Below are positions 7,714 to 16,581 of a stretch of 64,000 nucleotides of DNA, piece after piece. How positions within the stretch are numbered: the stretch's first letter is position 1; the number at the start of each line of letters is the position of its first letter. Position numbers and translations under genes: made by a program. The stretch is from Planctomycetota bacterium. Its GTDB lineage: Bacteria; Planctomycetota; Planctomycetia; Gemmatales; Gemmataceae. Where the stretch lies: contig JAIOPV010000209.1 of NCBI GenBank assembly GCA_021413735.1, forward strand, positions 54,173 through 118,172, in the 5' to 3' direction. The notes under the pieces were generated by a model. It saw only the letters and a list, made by a program, of their open reading frames with translations. It did not search any database and had not been told where the DNA came from.

Positions 7714-9960
7714 ATGAAAACCACCACGTTCGCGCTCGCCTTGATCCTCTTTGCAGCAGTCGCGCATGCTGCCGACCCCGTTCCCGGGAAGCCCTTGGAT
7801 ACCACGTTCCTCAAGCAGTACGCCGAGACTCGCGGCTTCATGTTGGGCAGGCCCGTGAAGCCCAAGATCGCATCCGACAACAAGACCGTGCTGTTCCTCC
7901 GTGCGGACCCCAAGACGCCGAAACTCAAGTTGTTCGAGTTCAACGTCGCCAGCGGTGAGACCAAGGAACTGCTGTCGCCGGAAACGCTGCTCAAGGGTGC
8001 GGAAGAGAACCTGTCGCCGGAGGAGAAAGCTCGCCGCGAACGGCAGCGAGTCAGCGTCGGCGGCTTCACCGACTACCACCTTGATCGCGACAGCAACCGC
8101 GTGCTGCTCGCGCTCGGCGGCAAGCTGTACGTCTTCAATCGCGTCACTGCGAAAACCCTGGAGCTGAAGACGGGCACCGGCGTGATTGTCGATCCGAAGT
8201 GGTCGCCGGACGGCAAGAAGATCGCGTATGTTCGCGGCTTCGATGTGTACGTCTACGACCTCGCCACCGAGAAAGAATCAGCCGTCACGACCGACGGCAC
8301 CGCGACCAAGACGCACGGCCTCGCGGAGTTCGTCGCGCAAGAAGAGATGAGCCGGTTCAGCGGTTACTGGTGGTCGCCCGACAGCAAGCACATCGCCTAC
8401 GAAGAGGCCGATCACACGAGCGTCGAAACGTGGTATGTGGCGGACCCACTGAAGCCCGATCAGAAGCCAAGCGAGCAGTTCTACCCGCGGCCCGGCAAGA
8501 AGAACGTCAGTGTGAAGCTCGGCATCATTCCCGTGACCGGCGGCGAAACGGTGTGGGTCGATTGGGATGCGAAGGAGTTCGAGTACCTCGCGGCGGTGCG
8601 CTGGGATGACCTCGGACCGCTGACGCTTCAGGTGCAGGATCGCAAGCAACAGAAGCTCTCGCTTCTGCTCGTGGACAGCAAGACCGGCAAGACGAAGCAG
8701 CTTCTTCAGGAGAAGGACACAGCGTGGGTGAACTTGAATCAGGATGTGCCGAAGTTCAACGGTGCCCTCGGCGGCTTCGCGTGGATGGGTGCCGACCCCG
8801 AGGGCAACGCAGAGATTCAGATACGCGAATGGACGACCGGCAAACAGCAATCGGTGCTCGTGCCAGCGAAGAACAACCCGGATTCGGTGCTGTCGCTGTA
8901 CTCGTCACGCTTCGAGACCTATCTCGTTTACACCGCAAGCCCGGACCCGACCGTCACGCACGTCATGCGGCACCAGACGCGGAGCCTGAACGTGAACCCC
9001 GAGTCGGACAAGGACGAGTTCCTCACGACCGAACCCGGCATTCACAGCGGCGCGTTCGGCAAGTTCGGCGGCCCGTATGCGATCACATCGACCACGCTGA
9101 AGCAGATGCCGAAATCGACCGTGTTCACGTTGCAGGGCGTGAAGGCTGGCGAGTTGCCATCGCTGGCGGCGGAACCGAACTTCACGCCGGACGTGTCGGT
9201 CCTGAAGGTGGGCAAGGGCGAGGATGGCTATTACTGTGCGGTGGTGCGTCCGCGGAACTTCGACCCGAAGAAGAAGTATCCGGTGATCGTGGACGTGTAT
9301 GGCGGCCCGAAGCATCGGCATGTGGTGCAGGCAATGCGGAACTGGCTGGTGCCGCAGTGGCTCGCGGATCAGGGGTTCATCGTGGTGGCGATCGAGAATC
9401 GCGGCACGCCGAACCGCAGTCGCGAGTGGGAGAAGTCGGTGTATCTGAAGTTCGGCACGGTCCCGCTGGAAGATCAGGTGAAGGGGCTGGAACTGCTGTG
9501 CGAGAAGTTCCCGGAGTTGGACAAGGACCGCGTGGGCATCGTGGGTTGGTCGTTCGGCGGCTACATGGCTGCGAACGGCGTGCTTCGCAAGCCCGATGTG
9601 TTCAAGGCGGCCGTGGCCGGTGCCCCGGTGACCGATTGGGAAGACTACGACACGCACTACACGGAGCGGTACATGGGGCTGCTGCCTGAGTCGAAGTTGA
9701 TGTATGACCAGGCGAGCCTGATTCCGCTGGCGAAGGATCTGAAGCGTCCGCTATTGCTGGTTCACGGCACGGCCGACGACAACGTGTATTATCGTCACAC
9801 GTTGAAGCTGAGTGACGCGTTGTTCCGTGCGGGGAAGGATTTCGAGGCGTTGGCGTTGCCGGGCGTGACGCACATGTACAGCGCCGACCCGACGGTGATG
9901 GAGCGTCTGTGGTCGAAGAGCGCTGGCTTCTTCAAGACGCACCTCGGAGAACCGAAGTGA
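7714..9960 (+). CDS. Secreted dipeptidyl-peptidase IV family serine protease (S9B)
   Basis: 748 residues. A signal peptide ends at about AHA-ADP (residue 19). An eight-blade beta-propeller (DPPIV_N) holds the double-glutamate motif QEEMSRFSGYWW (Glu210-Glu211) that binds the free N-terminus of the substrate. The C-terminal alpha/beta hydrolase has the GWSFGG nucleophile (about Ser613), Asp in GTADDNV (about 688) and His in GVTHMY (about 720). The whole triad is intact, so it should cleave X-Pro or X-Ala dipeptides outside the cytoplasm. The ATG at 7714 starts the signal peptide. The next gene begins inside its stop codon. Confidence 0.93.
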   Translation: MKTTTFALALILFAAVAHAADPVPGKPLDTTFLKQYAETRGFMLGRPVKPKIASDNKTVLFLRADPKTPKLKLFEFNVASGETKELLSPETLLKGAEENLSPEEKARRERQRVSVGGFTDYHLDRDSNRVLLALGGKLYVFNRVTAKTLELKTGTGVIVDPKWSPDGKKIAYVRGFDVYVYDLATEKESAVTTDGTATKTHGLAEFVAQEEMSRFSGYWWSPDSKHIAYEEADHTSVETWYVADPLKPDQKPSEQFYPRPGKKNVSVKLGIIPVTGGETVWVDWDAKEFEYLAAVRWDDLGPLTLQVQDRKQQKLSLLLVDSKTGKTKQLLQEKDTAWVNLNQDVPKFNGALGGFAWMGADPEGNAEIQIREWTTGKQQSVLVPAKNNPDSVLSLYSSRFETYLVYTASPDPTVTHVMRHQTRSLNVNPESDKDEFLTTEPGIHSGAFGKFGGPYAITSTTLKQMPKSTVFTLQGVKAGELPSLAAEPNFTPDVSVLKVGKGEDGYYCAVVRPRNFDPKKKYPVIVDVYGGPKHRHVVQAMRNWLVPQWLADQGFIVVAIENRGTPNRSREWEKSVYLKFGTVPLEDQVKGLELLCEKFPELDKDRVGIVGWSFGGYMAANGVLRKPDVFKAAVAGAPVTDWEDYDTHYTERYMGLLPESKLMYDQASLIPLAKDLKRPLLLVHGTADDNVYYRHTLKLSDALFRAGKDFEALALPGVTHMYSADPTVMERLWSKSAGFFKTHLGEPK

Positions 9961-10679
9961 GTGAAGCCCGAGCCTGGGAAACCAGCACGCAACCTGAGCG
10001 GATGTTGACCCTGTTGCCGTCTCGAACAGAGCGGCAATCACGGTTACTGTTGGTGGCGTGTTGTCGGGCTTTCGATTCGCTGCTGCCCGTGGACTCACGT
10101 CAAGCTGTGTCAATTGGAGAACGCTGGGCCGATGGCGTTGGAGATTCGGAGGAAAGAACGCTGTCGCATTTCGATGCAAACGACGCCGCGATCAACGCGG
10201 AGGTCGCATACCACCAACTCAATGAGCAACTCTTGGGCGAGGATACGGGGTACGCCATCATAGGTAGGGGAAGGCTACATACGCTTGATGTGGCACGGCT
10301 GGAGAAAGAGCGCGACCTTGCGCTTCGAGTAACCGGTCTCACAATCGTGGCCCGTGCGACGGTCACCCCTAACTGCGAATTTGAAGACATTCGACGAGCG
10401 GTGAAACTCCTCGAACGAGAAGTCGCTTCTGACTTGCTCCGCGAAATCTTCGGCAATCCATTCCGTCCGGTTGCGTTCGATCCGGCGTGGGGGAGTGACA
10501 CCGTGATGTCACTCGCGAAGCACATCTACGAATCACGTGACTTCAGCGCGATGCCGATTCTCGCGGACGCCCTCCAAGACGCAGGTTGCGACAACGCCGA
10601 CATCCTGAACCACTGTCGCGGAAACGGTCCGCACGTTCGCGGCTGCTGGGTGGTCGATCTGGTGCTCGGCAAATCCTAA
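9957..10679 (+). CDS. Gemmata-type lineage-specific protein with HCR-GCWVVD tail
   Basis: 240 residues. The start is GTG at 9957, overlapping the TGA of the peptidase gene (GTGA), which implies translational coupling. The N-terminal half has a RLLLVACCRAF block and the C-terminal half a IFGNPFRPV block, followed by ILADALQDAGC and a tail ending HCRGNGPHVRGCWVVD. I recognise this architecture as a family repeated many times in Gemmata-type genomes, usually next to TIGR02996 proteins. Its function is unknown. Confidence 0.75.
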   Translation: MSEARAWETSTQPERMLTLLPSRTERQSRLLLVACCRAFDSLLPVDSRQAVSIGERWADGVGDSEERTLSHFDANDAAINAEVAYHQLNEQLLGEDTGYAIIGRGRLHTLDVARLEKERDLALRVTGLTIVARATVTPNCEFEDIRRAVKLLEREVASDLLREIFGNPFRPVAFDPAWGSDTVMSLAKHIYESRDFSAMPILADALQDAGCDNADILNHCRGNGPHVRGCWVVDLVLGKS

Positions 10680-10996
10680 GAAACGGCGGCCACATAAGGT
10701 TGATTTCGATGGTTGTTTTGGTTTTGACCTCCCCCCTGGTGGGGGAGGACGCCACGAGTCTTCGAGTGGCGGGTGGGGGGGGGGTAACGCTACCGAAATG
10801 TTGGAGGCATACCCCCCCACCCGGCTCGCAAAGCCTCGCCACCCTCCCCCACAAGGGGGAGGGCAAAACACCAGCACCTAACACGAAGCTCATTACGCCA
10901 CCGCTTCCGACACGATCACAGAGAACGCAATGCCTCCGGCCAGCATTCGCGTTGCCGAATTGCTGCCGTGAGTCCGCGTTCGCGTAAAATGCGGGA
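10680..10996. other. 317-nt intergenic region dominated by an inverted repeat
   Basis: No convincing gene. It carries the CCTCCCCC element listed separately and a short stretch before the methyltransferase gene. No clear promoter was recognised. Confidence 0.6.
10725..10870. repeat. Inverted repeat, CCTCCCCCTTGTGGGGGAGG family
   Basis: Each end contains a small hairpin (CCTCCCCCCTGGTGGGGGAGG at left, CCCTCCCCCACAAGGGGGAGGG at right), with GGCGGGTGGGG and CCCCACCCGG inside facing each other. The layout, a hairpin at each end plus a ggtgagggg/cccctcaccc interior, is shared with the element at 18856-18988. Confidence 0.8.
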
Positions 10997-12034
10997 ATGA
11001 AGTACATCACCGAACTGTTCGCCACCGTTGCCCACCGCGTCAAGCCGCCCGTTTGCGTCGCTCTCGGTCCGCCGTGGCCCGTCGCCAATCTCGTGAAGAC
11101 GCTCAACCTTCCCGAATCGGATGTCACCTGCGTCCAGTTCGACCAACACCAAACCACCCGCGTTCGCGAATGCCTCGCTGAAGTCGGCGCTGCGGCTGAA
11201 GTCGTCGGCGTGCCCGACCTGTGGGATCTGCCCGCGAAGTTCAACACCGTCATCTTCCCGGCGTCCGCGTATGCCGACCGCGAACTGAAACTCGACATCG
11301 TCGAGCAAGGATACCACATTCTCGCACCGGGCGGCCTGTTCCTCACGCTCTCCGAATACGAGAAGGACAACCAGTTCGCAAAGTGGCACAAGAAGATCTT
11401 CGGCAAGTGCGGCGAGTCGCCCGCCAGCGAGAACGGCATGGCGTTCTGGAGCACGAAGACCGACGATTCCCCCAAGCGCCGGCGGCACGAGGTCATGTTC
11501 CACGCGAAGATCGGCGAGGGGCCATCGGTTCACATCGTCGCACGGCCCGGCACCTTCAGCTACGGACGCTTCGATAACGGCTCGCGAGCCATGATGGAAG
11601 TGGCTGAAATTCGCGAGGGCGACAACGTTCTCGATCTCGGTTGCGGCAACGGCGCAGTCGGCTGTCTCGCAGGGCAGAAGGTCGGACCGACGGGCAGCGT
11701 GACGTTCATCGACAGCAGTTTACGGGCGTTGGCGATCGCGAAACTGAACGCGGAAACGAACAAGACGCCGAACCCGAAGTTCCTGGCCACGACGCGGCTT
11801 GAAGGGCTGGAGATGGCGTCGTTCGACGTGATCCTGGCGAACCCGCCGTATTACGCGAAGTCGGACATTATGGCGTTGTTTGTGGATGGCACCCGCGACT
11901 TGCTGAAGCCCGACGGCCGCTACTACCTCGTGACGAAGATGCCGACGGCTGTGATGCCGATGATCTTCGAGACGTATGGCGACTGCTCGGTGATCGAGAA
12001 TCGCGGCTACTCGGTCGTGCTGGCCGGCGCGTGA
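10997..12034 (+). CDS. RsmC-like class I SAM-dependent methyltransferase
   Basis: 345 residues with the two-domain layout of RsmC/RlmG enzymes, which methylate guanine N2 in rRNA. The N-terminal half is a degenerate methyltransferase-like domain. The C-terminal half has the SAM motif VLDLGCGNGAVG (about 215), an acidic post-motif I (FIDSS) and the catalytic ILANPPYYAK block near residue 275. NPPY is typical of enzymes acting on exocyclic amino groups of bases. Substrate position cannot be decided from sequence, so no gene symbol is given. It stands alone between a repeat and a convergent barrel gene. Confidence 0.8.
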   Translation: MKYITELFATVAHRVKPPVCVALGPPWPVANLVKTLNLPESDVTCVQFDQHQTTRVRECLAEVGAAAEVVGVPDLWDLPAKFNTVIFPASAYADRELKLDIVEQGYHILAPGGLFLTLSEYEKDNQFAKWHKKIFGKCGESPASENGMAFWSTKTDDSPKRRRHEVMFHAKIGEGPSVHIVARPGTFSYGRFDNGSRAMMEVAEIREGDNVLDLGCGNGAVGCLAGQKVGPTGSVTFIDSSLRALAIAKLNAETNKTPNPKFLATTRLEGLEMASFDVILANPPYYAKSDIMALFVDGTRDLLKPDGRYYLVTKMPTAVMPMIFETYGDCSVIENRGYSVVLAGA

Positions 12035-12043
12035 CCTGGCGAT

Positions 12044-13351
12044 TCAATATCGCACTTCTGCCCCGCAGGTCAGCATGTGCGCGAAATAGTACGTCGTGTT
12101 GCCGGTGAGCGTCGGCGAGAGGGTGAGCTGTTCCTGCGCTCGCCGCACGTTGTTCCAGTACAAACCGCTGTAGCCGAACGTCAACTTGGCGTGCTCCCCG
12201 AGGCGGAAACCCACCTTGAAGCCAGCTTCAGCCACGGTGCCGAAGTACGTCATCGGATCGTGAACGTTCGTGAGGACAATCGGAGTCCGCGGCACACCCG
12301 TTGCCGTCGCGAGCAGGTTCCGCCGGAAATCGAGATCGCTCACGTTCACCCCGATTGCCACCGCACCCAGCGCTTCCAGCGTCCACCTCTTCCCGACGGT
12401 CGAAGCCACCAGGCCCAAGTTCGGCCCGAAGAAATGGTTCTGCGTTCGGATGTTGTCGCCACCGGACGCGACCGCAACCAGCGGCGGCGGCAACGCCCCA
12501 ACCACCGTGAAGTCCGCGCCGAGTTCGTCGTGCAGATACAGTTGCCGATAACCCACGAGAGCATCGAAACGCACTCGCCGCCCCTGCTGCATCATTCGAC
12601 GCAGGTTCAGATCGCCACCAGCGAACATCGTCTGAGCCGTGGTCGAAACGGTTCCCGTGGTCAACCCCGGAAACCCAACCGGAGCGGGAATCTGAACGAT
12701 GAGACCGCCGACCGAAACGAACTGCGGCACATTCACCACGTTCGTTCCGTTGCCAGCTCCGACGAGTTGATCGCTGGTCGAGTACAGCGAATAGAAGCGA
12801 GCGGTCACGCCGTTGTTCTGGGCAGCATCGAACCACATACCGCCTTCCGCACGCAGACCGCCACGCCAGTCACCCAGCATGTGGCGGCCACCGAATAACG
12901 GCACCGTTCCGGGTTGACCGATTGCGCCAGCGTTGAGCAACCCCGCGACCGCCGGCCCCGTGGTGACCACGGGCACAACGGGAACGGGCCGGCTCATTCC
13001 GAGCAGCACCTCGGCACCGCCCCAGAATCGCCATGGGAGAACGCACGGATTGCCGCCGAAAACGAAGTCCTCGGCTCGCGGAGACGCCATCGGATCTGAG
13101 GCATCGGGCTGCTCGGCTGGTTCGACGAGATCGGCACGCTGAACCGTGTTGTCGCCTGGAAGAACCTGCTGCCCGCTGGCTTGCACGATTCCGCGATTGG
13201 GAGTCGGAGAAGCGAAGACTGCTCCGCGAAACCCTTCGGCTTCAAGCGTTGTGGGTCGGAGTGAGCGAACCGACGGAACCTGAGCGCTGACGCGATTGGC
13301 TGTCAGCGCGAGGACCGCGACCATCACGAGCAGTTTCTTCATTTTGCCCAT
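12044..13351 (-). CDS. BBP7 family outer-membrane beta-barrel protein
   Basis: 435 residues from ATG 13351, which has GAGG six bases upstream. A signal peptide (MGKMKKLLVMVAVLALTA, cleavage near VSA-QVP) precedes a low-complexity linker and a barrel with alternating strands. Diagnostic blocks are FWGGAEVLLG, GGLRAEGGMWFD and a final strand ending in Arg-Tyr. BBP7 barrels are abundant in planctomycetes and are presumed outer-membrane proteins; no transport specificity is known. It converges with the methyltransferase gene, 9 nt apart. Confidence 0.85.
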   Translation of the reverse strand: MGKMKKLLVMVAVLALTANRVSAQVPSVRSLRPTTLEAEGFRGAVFASPTPNRGIVQASGQQVLPGDNTVQRADLVEPAEQPDASDPMASPRAEDFVFGGNPCVLPWRFWGGAEVLLGMSRPVPVVPVVTTGPAVAGLLNAGAIGQPGTVPLFGGRHMLGDWRGGLRAEGGMWFDAAQNNGVTARFYSLYSTSDQLVGAGNGTNVVNVPQFVSVGGLIVQIPAPVGFPGLTTGTVSTTAQTMFAGGDLNLRRMMQQGRRVRFDALVGYRQLYLHDELGADFTVVGALPPPLVAVASGGDNIRTQNHFFGPNLGLVASTVGKRWTLEALGAVAIGVNVSDLDFRRNLLATATGVPRTPIVLTNVHDPMTYFGTVAEAGFKVGFRLGEHAKLTFGYSGLYWNNVRRAQEQLTLSPTLTGNTTYYFAHMLTCGAEVRY

Positions 13352-13465
13352 GCTGGCCTCGTGAGTCGGCAACACTTCACCGGTTTGATCGGCAGAACCG
13401 GAACGCTCGGTTTAATCGGAACCGCGAGATGGGTTGGATTGTGAAAATGGAGAAGGCGGGAAGAC

Positions 13466-13491
13466 GAGCCACGGATGAACGCGGATGAAAT
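13466..13491 (+). repeat. Single arm of the CCACGGATGAAC repeat family
   Basis: GAGCCACGGATGAACGCGGATGAAAT matches one arm of the 2534-2626 element without a facing partner nearby. It lies in the 257-nt gap between the barrel gene and the next leftward gene. Nothing else was recognised in that gap. Confidence 0.6.
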
Positions 13492-13608
13492 GTGAGAGTT
13501 GCTCCGTGTGACCAACGACACACGGGTGTCTTCAGAGATGATCGAGCTACTGGTCTGGATTGTGGCGGCGACCGAAGGGTCAACACTGGGGTTGGCCAAC
13601 GCACGCCA

Positions 13609-14070
13609 TCAGCGCTTTTCAAAACGGTGGACGAGCCGACGGCTGTTCACGTCGAGAGCTTTGAGGATTTGCAGAACGGTGTCGGTCGGAATGCGCGCGT
13701 TGATAGCCCACACGAGGACAAGCAGATTCTCTTTGCCAGACTTGAGTTGGTCGAGGATCGTATCGAGGAGGTCTTTGTTTTCTTTGAACTCGCGTTCGAG
13801 AAGCCCGAAGTCGCCACGGTCGAGTTCGACCCAGAAACATTTGCCTTGAAGATGCTCAACCCACCTCGCCCGCAGATATCCCATCCAGTGCTTTTCAACC
13901 CATCGTTGGATGCAGCCTTCACCCAGATCGTAACCCGCCTTCTCGCTCTCGATCCACTTGTGTTTGTTCTCTTCTTCAATGCATTCGGTATACACACTTT
14001 TCGCCGCGACCGGCGGTGGCCAGTCGGCGAGTGCAGATTGCATGGCGTCTACCGGGAGAGTGGTGTTCAT
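13609..14070 (-). CDS. Hypothetical protein
   Basis: 153 residues from ATG 14070, preceded by AGAGGTGA. The middle is aromatic and acidic (KHKWIESEKAGYDLGEGC, RWVEKHWMGYLR). The C-terminal ~70 residues look like a helical pair. No signal peptide or membrane segment. I do not recognise a family, though the tone of the sequence (Trp-rich, charged) fits small DUF proteins of planctomycetes. It is isolated between the barrel gene and a tRNA. Confidence 0.6.
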   Translation of the reverse strand: MNTTLPVDAMQSALADWPPPVAAKSVYTECIEEENKHKWIESEKAGYDLGEGCIQRWVEKHWMGYLRARWVEHLQGKCFWVELDRGDFGLLEREFKENKDLLDTILDQLKSGKENLLVLVWAINARIPTDTVLQILKALDVNSRRLVHRFEKR

Positions 14071-14224
14071 CGGCGTCACCTCTCGCGTTCAGTCGAACGG
14101 CGGGACCGTCGCTGAAGGCTCAACAATTAGCTGGCATATTTTACCTGGTCACCCCGCCCAGCGGCAAGATGACCAACCGTACTCGACGTCTTCTGAAATC
14201 GACATCCTTATCGGCAGAGTCCAG

Positions 14225-14296
14225 TCCTCTCGGCGGGAATCGAACCCGCGACCATCGGCTTATAAGACCGCCGCTCTGCCACTGAGCTACGGGAGG
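14225..14296 (-). tRNA. tRNA-Ile, anticodon UAU
   Basis: 72 nt, no encoded CCA. The acceptor CCTCCCG pairs with CGAGAGG except at 5-68. The D-arm is canonical (TAGCTCAGTGGCAGAGC, with U8, A14, G18G19, A21) and the T-arm is GCGGG-TTCGATT-CCCGC. The loop CTTATAA gives anticodon UAU (codon AUA). The anticodon stem has a U-G at 31-39 and a mismatch at 27-43. Bases after the discriminator A are CTGG. Most bacteria read AUA with a lysidine-modified CAU tRNA instead. Confidence 0.85.
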
Positions 14297-14363
14297 GCAT
14301 GAATTCGCACGGACGTATGCCATCGCGTATCATCGCACCCTCCCTTTCTGTGTTCGCTCCAAA

Positions 14364-15128
14364 TCACCTTGCCAGATAGCCACCGTCAACGAACAGAACC
14401 TGCCCCGTCACGTAACTTCCGGCTTCACTGCACAGCATCAACGCCGGACCGACCAGTTCGTGTGGTTGAGCCCAGCGACCCAGAGCCGTGCGGTCGGCGA
14501 ACGCTTGCTTCTCGGGGTCCGACAACACCGACATCGGCATGTCGGTCAGGAACGGTCCCGGAGCGATGCAGTTCACGGTTACCCCAAACGGCCCCAAATC
14601 CAGAGCACTGGCCTTCGCCATCCCGATCAAAGCCGCCTTGGTCGCGGAGTAAACATTTCGCTTCTCCTTCGACACCTGAGCCATGATCGAGGAGATGTGA
14701 ACGACCCGCCCCCAGCGGCGTTCCTTCATCTGCGGGACCAACTCTCGCGTCAAGGCCATTACCGACGTCAAGTTCACTTCGAGAACGCGATCCCAGGTTT
14801 CATCGGTGATCGCGTCGATGGCCTGCGGCGCGTTCATCCCGGCGTTGTTCACCAGAATGTCAACCTTACCCATCTTGTCCAGAGCGAAGCGGGCAAGCTT
14901 CTTGATGTCTTCGCGAACCGACACGTCGGCGACGCAATAAGCGCCACGGCGACCGGTCCCGGCGAGGATGCTGTCGAGCGAGTCCTTGAGTTCGGCTTCG
15001 TGCCGACTCGCGATCACGATGTCGGCCCCGGCTTCGGCGAACCCACGGGCCATCGCCTTGCCGAGCCCCTTGTTTCCGCCGGTGACAACAGCAACACGGC
15101 CAGTCAGATCGAACAGGTTTGTCGGCAT
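14364..15128 (-). CDS. SDR family NAD(P)-dependent oxidoreductase
   Basis: 254 residues, typical classical short-chain dehydrogenase. Cofactor motif GGNKGLGKA near residue 17, NNAG near 92, catalytic Ser in HISSIMA (about 145), YSATKAA (Tyr about 159, Lys about 163) and a C-terminal FVDGGYLAR. The N-terminus FDLTGRVAVVTGG resembles gluconate 5-dehydrogenase and 3-oxoacyl reductase groups, but substrate cannot be assigned. It stands alone, 67 nt from the upstream tRNA-Ile gene on the same strand. Confidence 0.9.
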   Translation of the reverse strand: MPTNLFDLTGRVAVVTGGNKGLGKAMARGFAEAGADIVIASRHEAELKDSLDSILAGTGRRGAYCVADVSVREDIKKLARFALDKMGKVDILVNNAGMNAPQAIDAITDETWDRVLEVNLTSVMALTRELVPQMKERRWGRVVHISSIMAQVSKEKRNVYSATKAALIGMAKASALDLGPFGVTVNCIAPGPFLTDMPMSVLSDPEKQAFADRTALGRWAQPHELVGPALMLCSEAGSYVTGQVLFVDGGYLAR

Positions 15129-15309
15129 TCTGCCTTTTCCAACATGATCGCTTTATGAGCAATTCGTGTCTTACTAGTGTAGCACGACTGCACGGGGATG
15201 TGGCAAGTGAAAAAAGTCACAAGCCTCCCACATCGGGTATTTCGGACAGTTACGATCAGACAAAATAACAATTGTCATCAATTTTCTTTGGCCAGCAACT
15301 GCACAGTTT

Positions 15310-16455
15310 TCACCCTGAAATTCCCAGGGACAGCAAAGTGAAGTCGTCGTCGTGTTGAACTTGCGCGAGCAAATCCGTGGCGACCGCGTCGAGGAATCGC
15401 TGGCCTAAAAGTTCTCGATGTTGGGTTGCGACGGCGAGCAATCGGGTGTCGTCGCCTGGTCCGGGTGTTCCATCAGGGCGAGTGCCGTCGGTTCCGATGA
15501 GGAGTTTGTCGCCTGGTTTTAGCGTGGCAATCTGCGCCAGATAGGTTGTCTCGGAAACGCCCAGGAATGGGCCAGGGAGTGCCCATGTTTCGGGCGCTCC
15601 CCTTGCGGGCACGTAGACCGGCGCAGGCAACCCGGCACGAGCGAATTCGAGTTTGCCTGTCTTTGCGTCAAGCACACCAACAAGGAACGCGACCAACGGC
15701 GAATCTTCCAACTTGAGCTGAAGCAGTGCGAGATTCGCTTCGGCGAGTAAACCACTGGCGTTCGCGTTCGCACTCAAACGGGCCGCATCAAACACCGATT
15801 CGGCGAGGAACTTCCCGAGCAAGCCACCCGCCGTGCTGGGTCCGATGACGTCGCCGACGAGAAACACAACACGGTTCGCGTCGAGAGCGTTGACCGCGTA
15901 GAAGTCGCCACCGTTGCGTCCGCGTGGCCGGTGACACACCGCGAACTGCTCCGGCAGCGAGCGTTGCAGCAGCGCGAGCCGCACGCGACGAGTGAGGTCG
16001 AGTTCGCGGTCGATCTGTGCGAAGGTGCGGTTCAACTGATCGCCGAGAATGCGGGCCTCGGCAGCGCGATTCGCCACCCGCACGGCAACGTTCCGCGAAC
16101 GCACGGCAGCCCGCAATTGAGCCTGAAGAACGCCGTCGCCCAGCGGACGGGCGAGAACGGCGTCGGCACCCGCATCGAGTCCGCGAGCAGTCAGTTTGGC
16201 GTCTGGATGTGGCAGAAGCCAAATGATCGGAAGGTGTTCGTCGCCGAGTTCAGCTCGCCAGCGGCGGGCCTGTGCGGTGGCAGCGTCAGCCTGGTCGCCG
16301 ACTTCCACAACTGCGACAGCAAGCGAAGCGAAGTTAACGCCTGGGGTTGCTCCAAGGGCGTGTTCGCGGATGGCGAACCCCGCTTCGACCAGCAGTGTGC
16401 GGAGGTCATCGACCGGATACATCGACGGCGCACTGAGAAGAACGGTGGACGGCAT
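15310..16455 (-). CDS. SpoIIE/RsbU-type PP2C phosphatase with degenerate receiver domain
   Basis: 381 residues. Residues 1-120 fold like a response-regulator receiver (GLDAGADAVLARPL corresponds to the K-P region), but the phospho-acceptor strand reads AVVEVGDQ with Glu where Asp is expected. A helical linker (about 125-160) leads to a PP2C domain with GGDFYAVN, LVGDVIG, IGTDG and DDFTLL, which carry the metal-binding aspartates. Such proteins usually dephosphorylate anti-sigma-factor antagonists. No antagonist or kinase gene is nearby. Phosphorylation-independent signalling is likely if the receiver is indeed dead. Confidence 0.8.
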   Translation of the reverse strand: MPSTVLLSAPSMYPVDDLRTLLVEAGFAIREHALGATPGVNFASLAVAVVEVGDQADAATAQARRWRAELGDEHLPIIWLLPHPDAKLTARGLDAGADAVLARPLGDGVLQAQLRAAVRSRNVAVRVANRAAEARILGDQLNRTFAQIDRELDLTRRVRLALLQRSLPEQFAVCHRPRGRNGGDFYAVNALDANRVVFLVGDVIGPSTAGGLLGKFLAESVFDAARLSANANASGLLAEANLALLQLKLEDSPLVAFLVGVLDAKTGKLEFARAGLPAPVYVPARGAPETWALPGPFLGVSETTYLAQIATLKPGDKLLIGTDGTRPDGTPGPGDDTRLLAVATQHRELLGQRFLDAVATDLLAQVQHDDDFTLLSLGISG

Positions 16456-16473
16456 GGTACAATTTCGGAGGAG

Positions 16474-16575
16474 TGTTTAGTGTTTCGCGTTTGGTGTTTT
16501 GCTTGGCTCGCGCGTTGAAGTTAGGCTTGCCGATGGCTCAACACTAAACACAAAACACTAAACACGAAACACCAA
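16474..16575. repeat. Inverted repeat, GTGTTTAGTGTTT family
   Basis: The left arm (about 16473-16502) is made of GTGTTT(A/G)(G/C)-type words, and the right arm (about 16540-16573, AACACTAAACACAAAACACTAAAC...) is its imperfect complement. It fills the divergent gap between the phosphatase (leftward) and the DUF151 gene (rightward), so both promoters must lie in or beside it. Confidence 0.8.
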
Positions 16576-16581
16576 CTGGAG

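Noticed and set aside
6448..8079. 543-residue open frame on the minus strand
   Set aside because: Antisense to the secreted protein and the peptidase start, crossing an intergenic inverted repeat; it reads as a shadow of GC-rich coding sequence.
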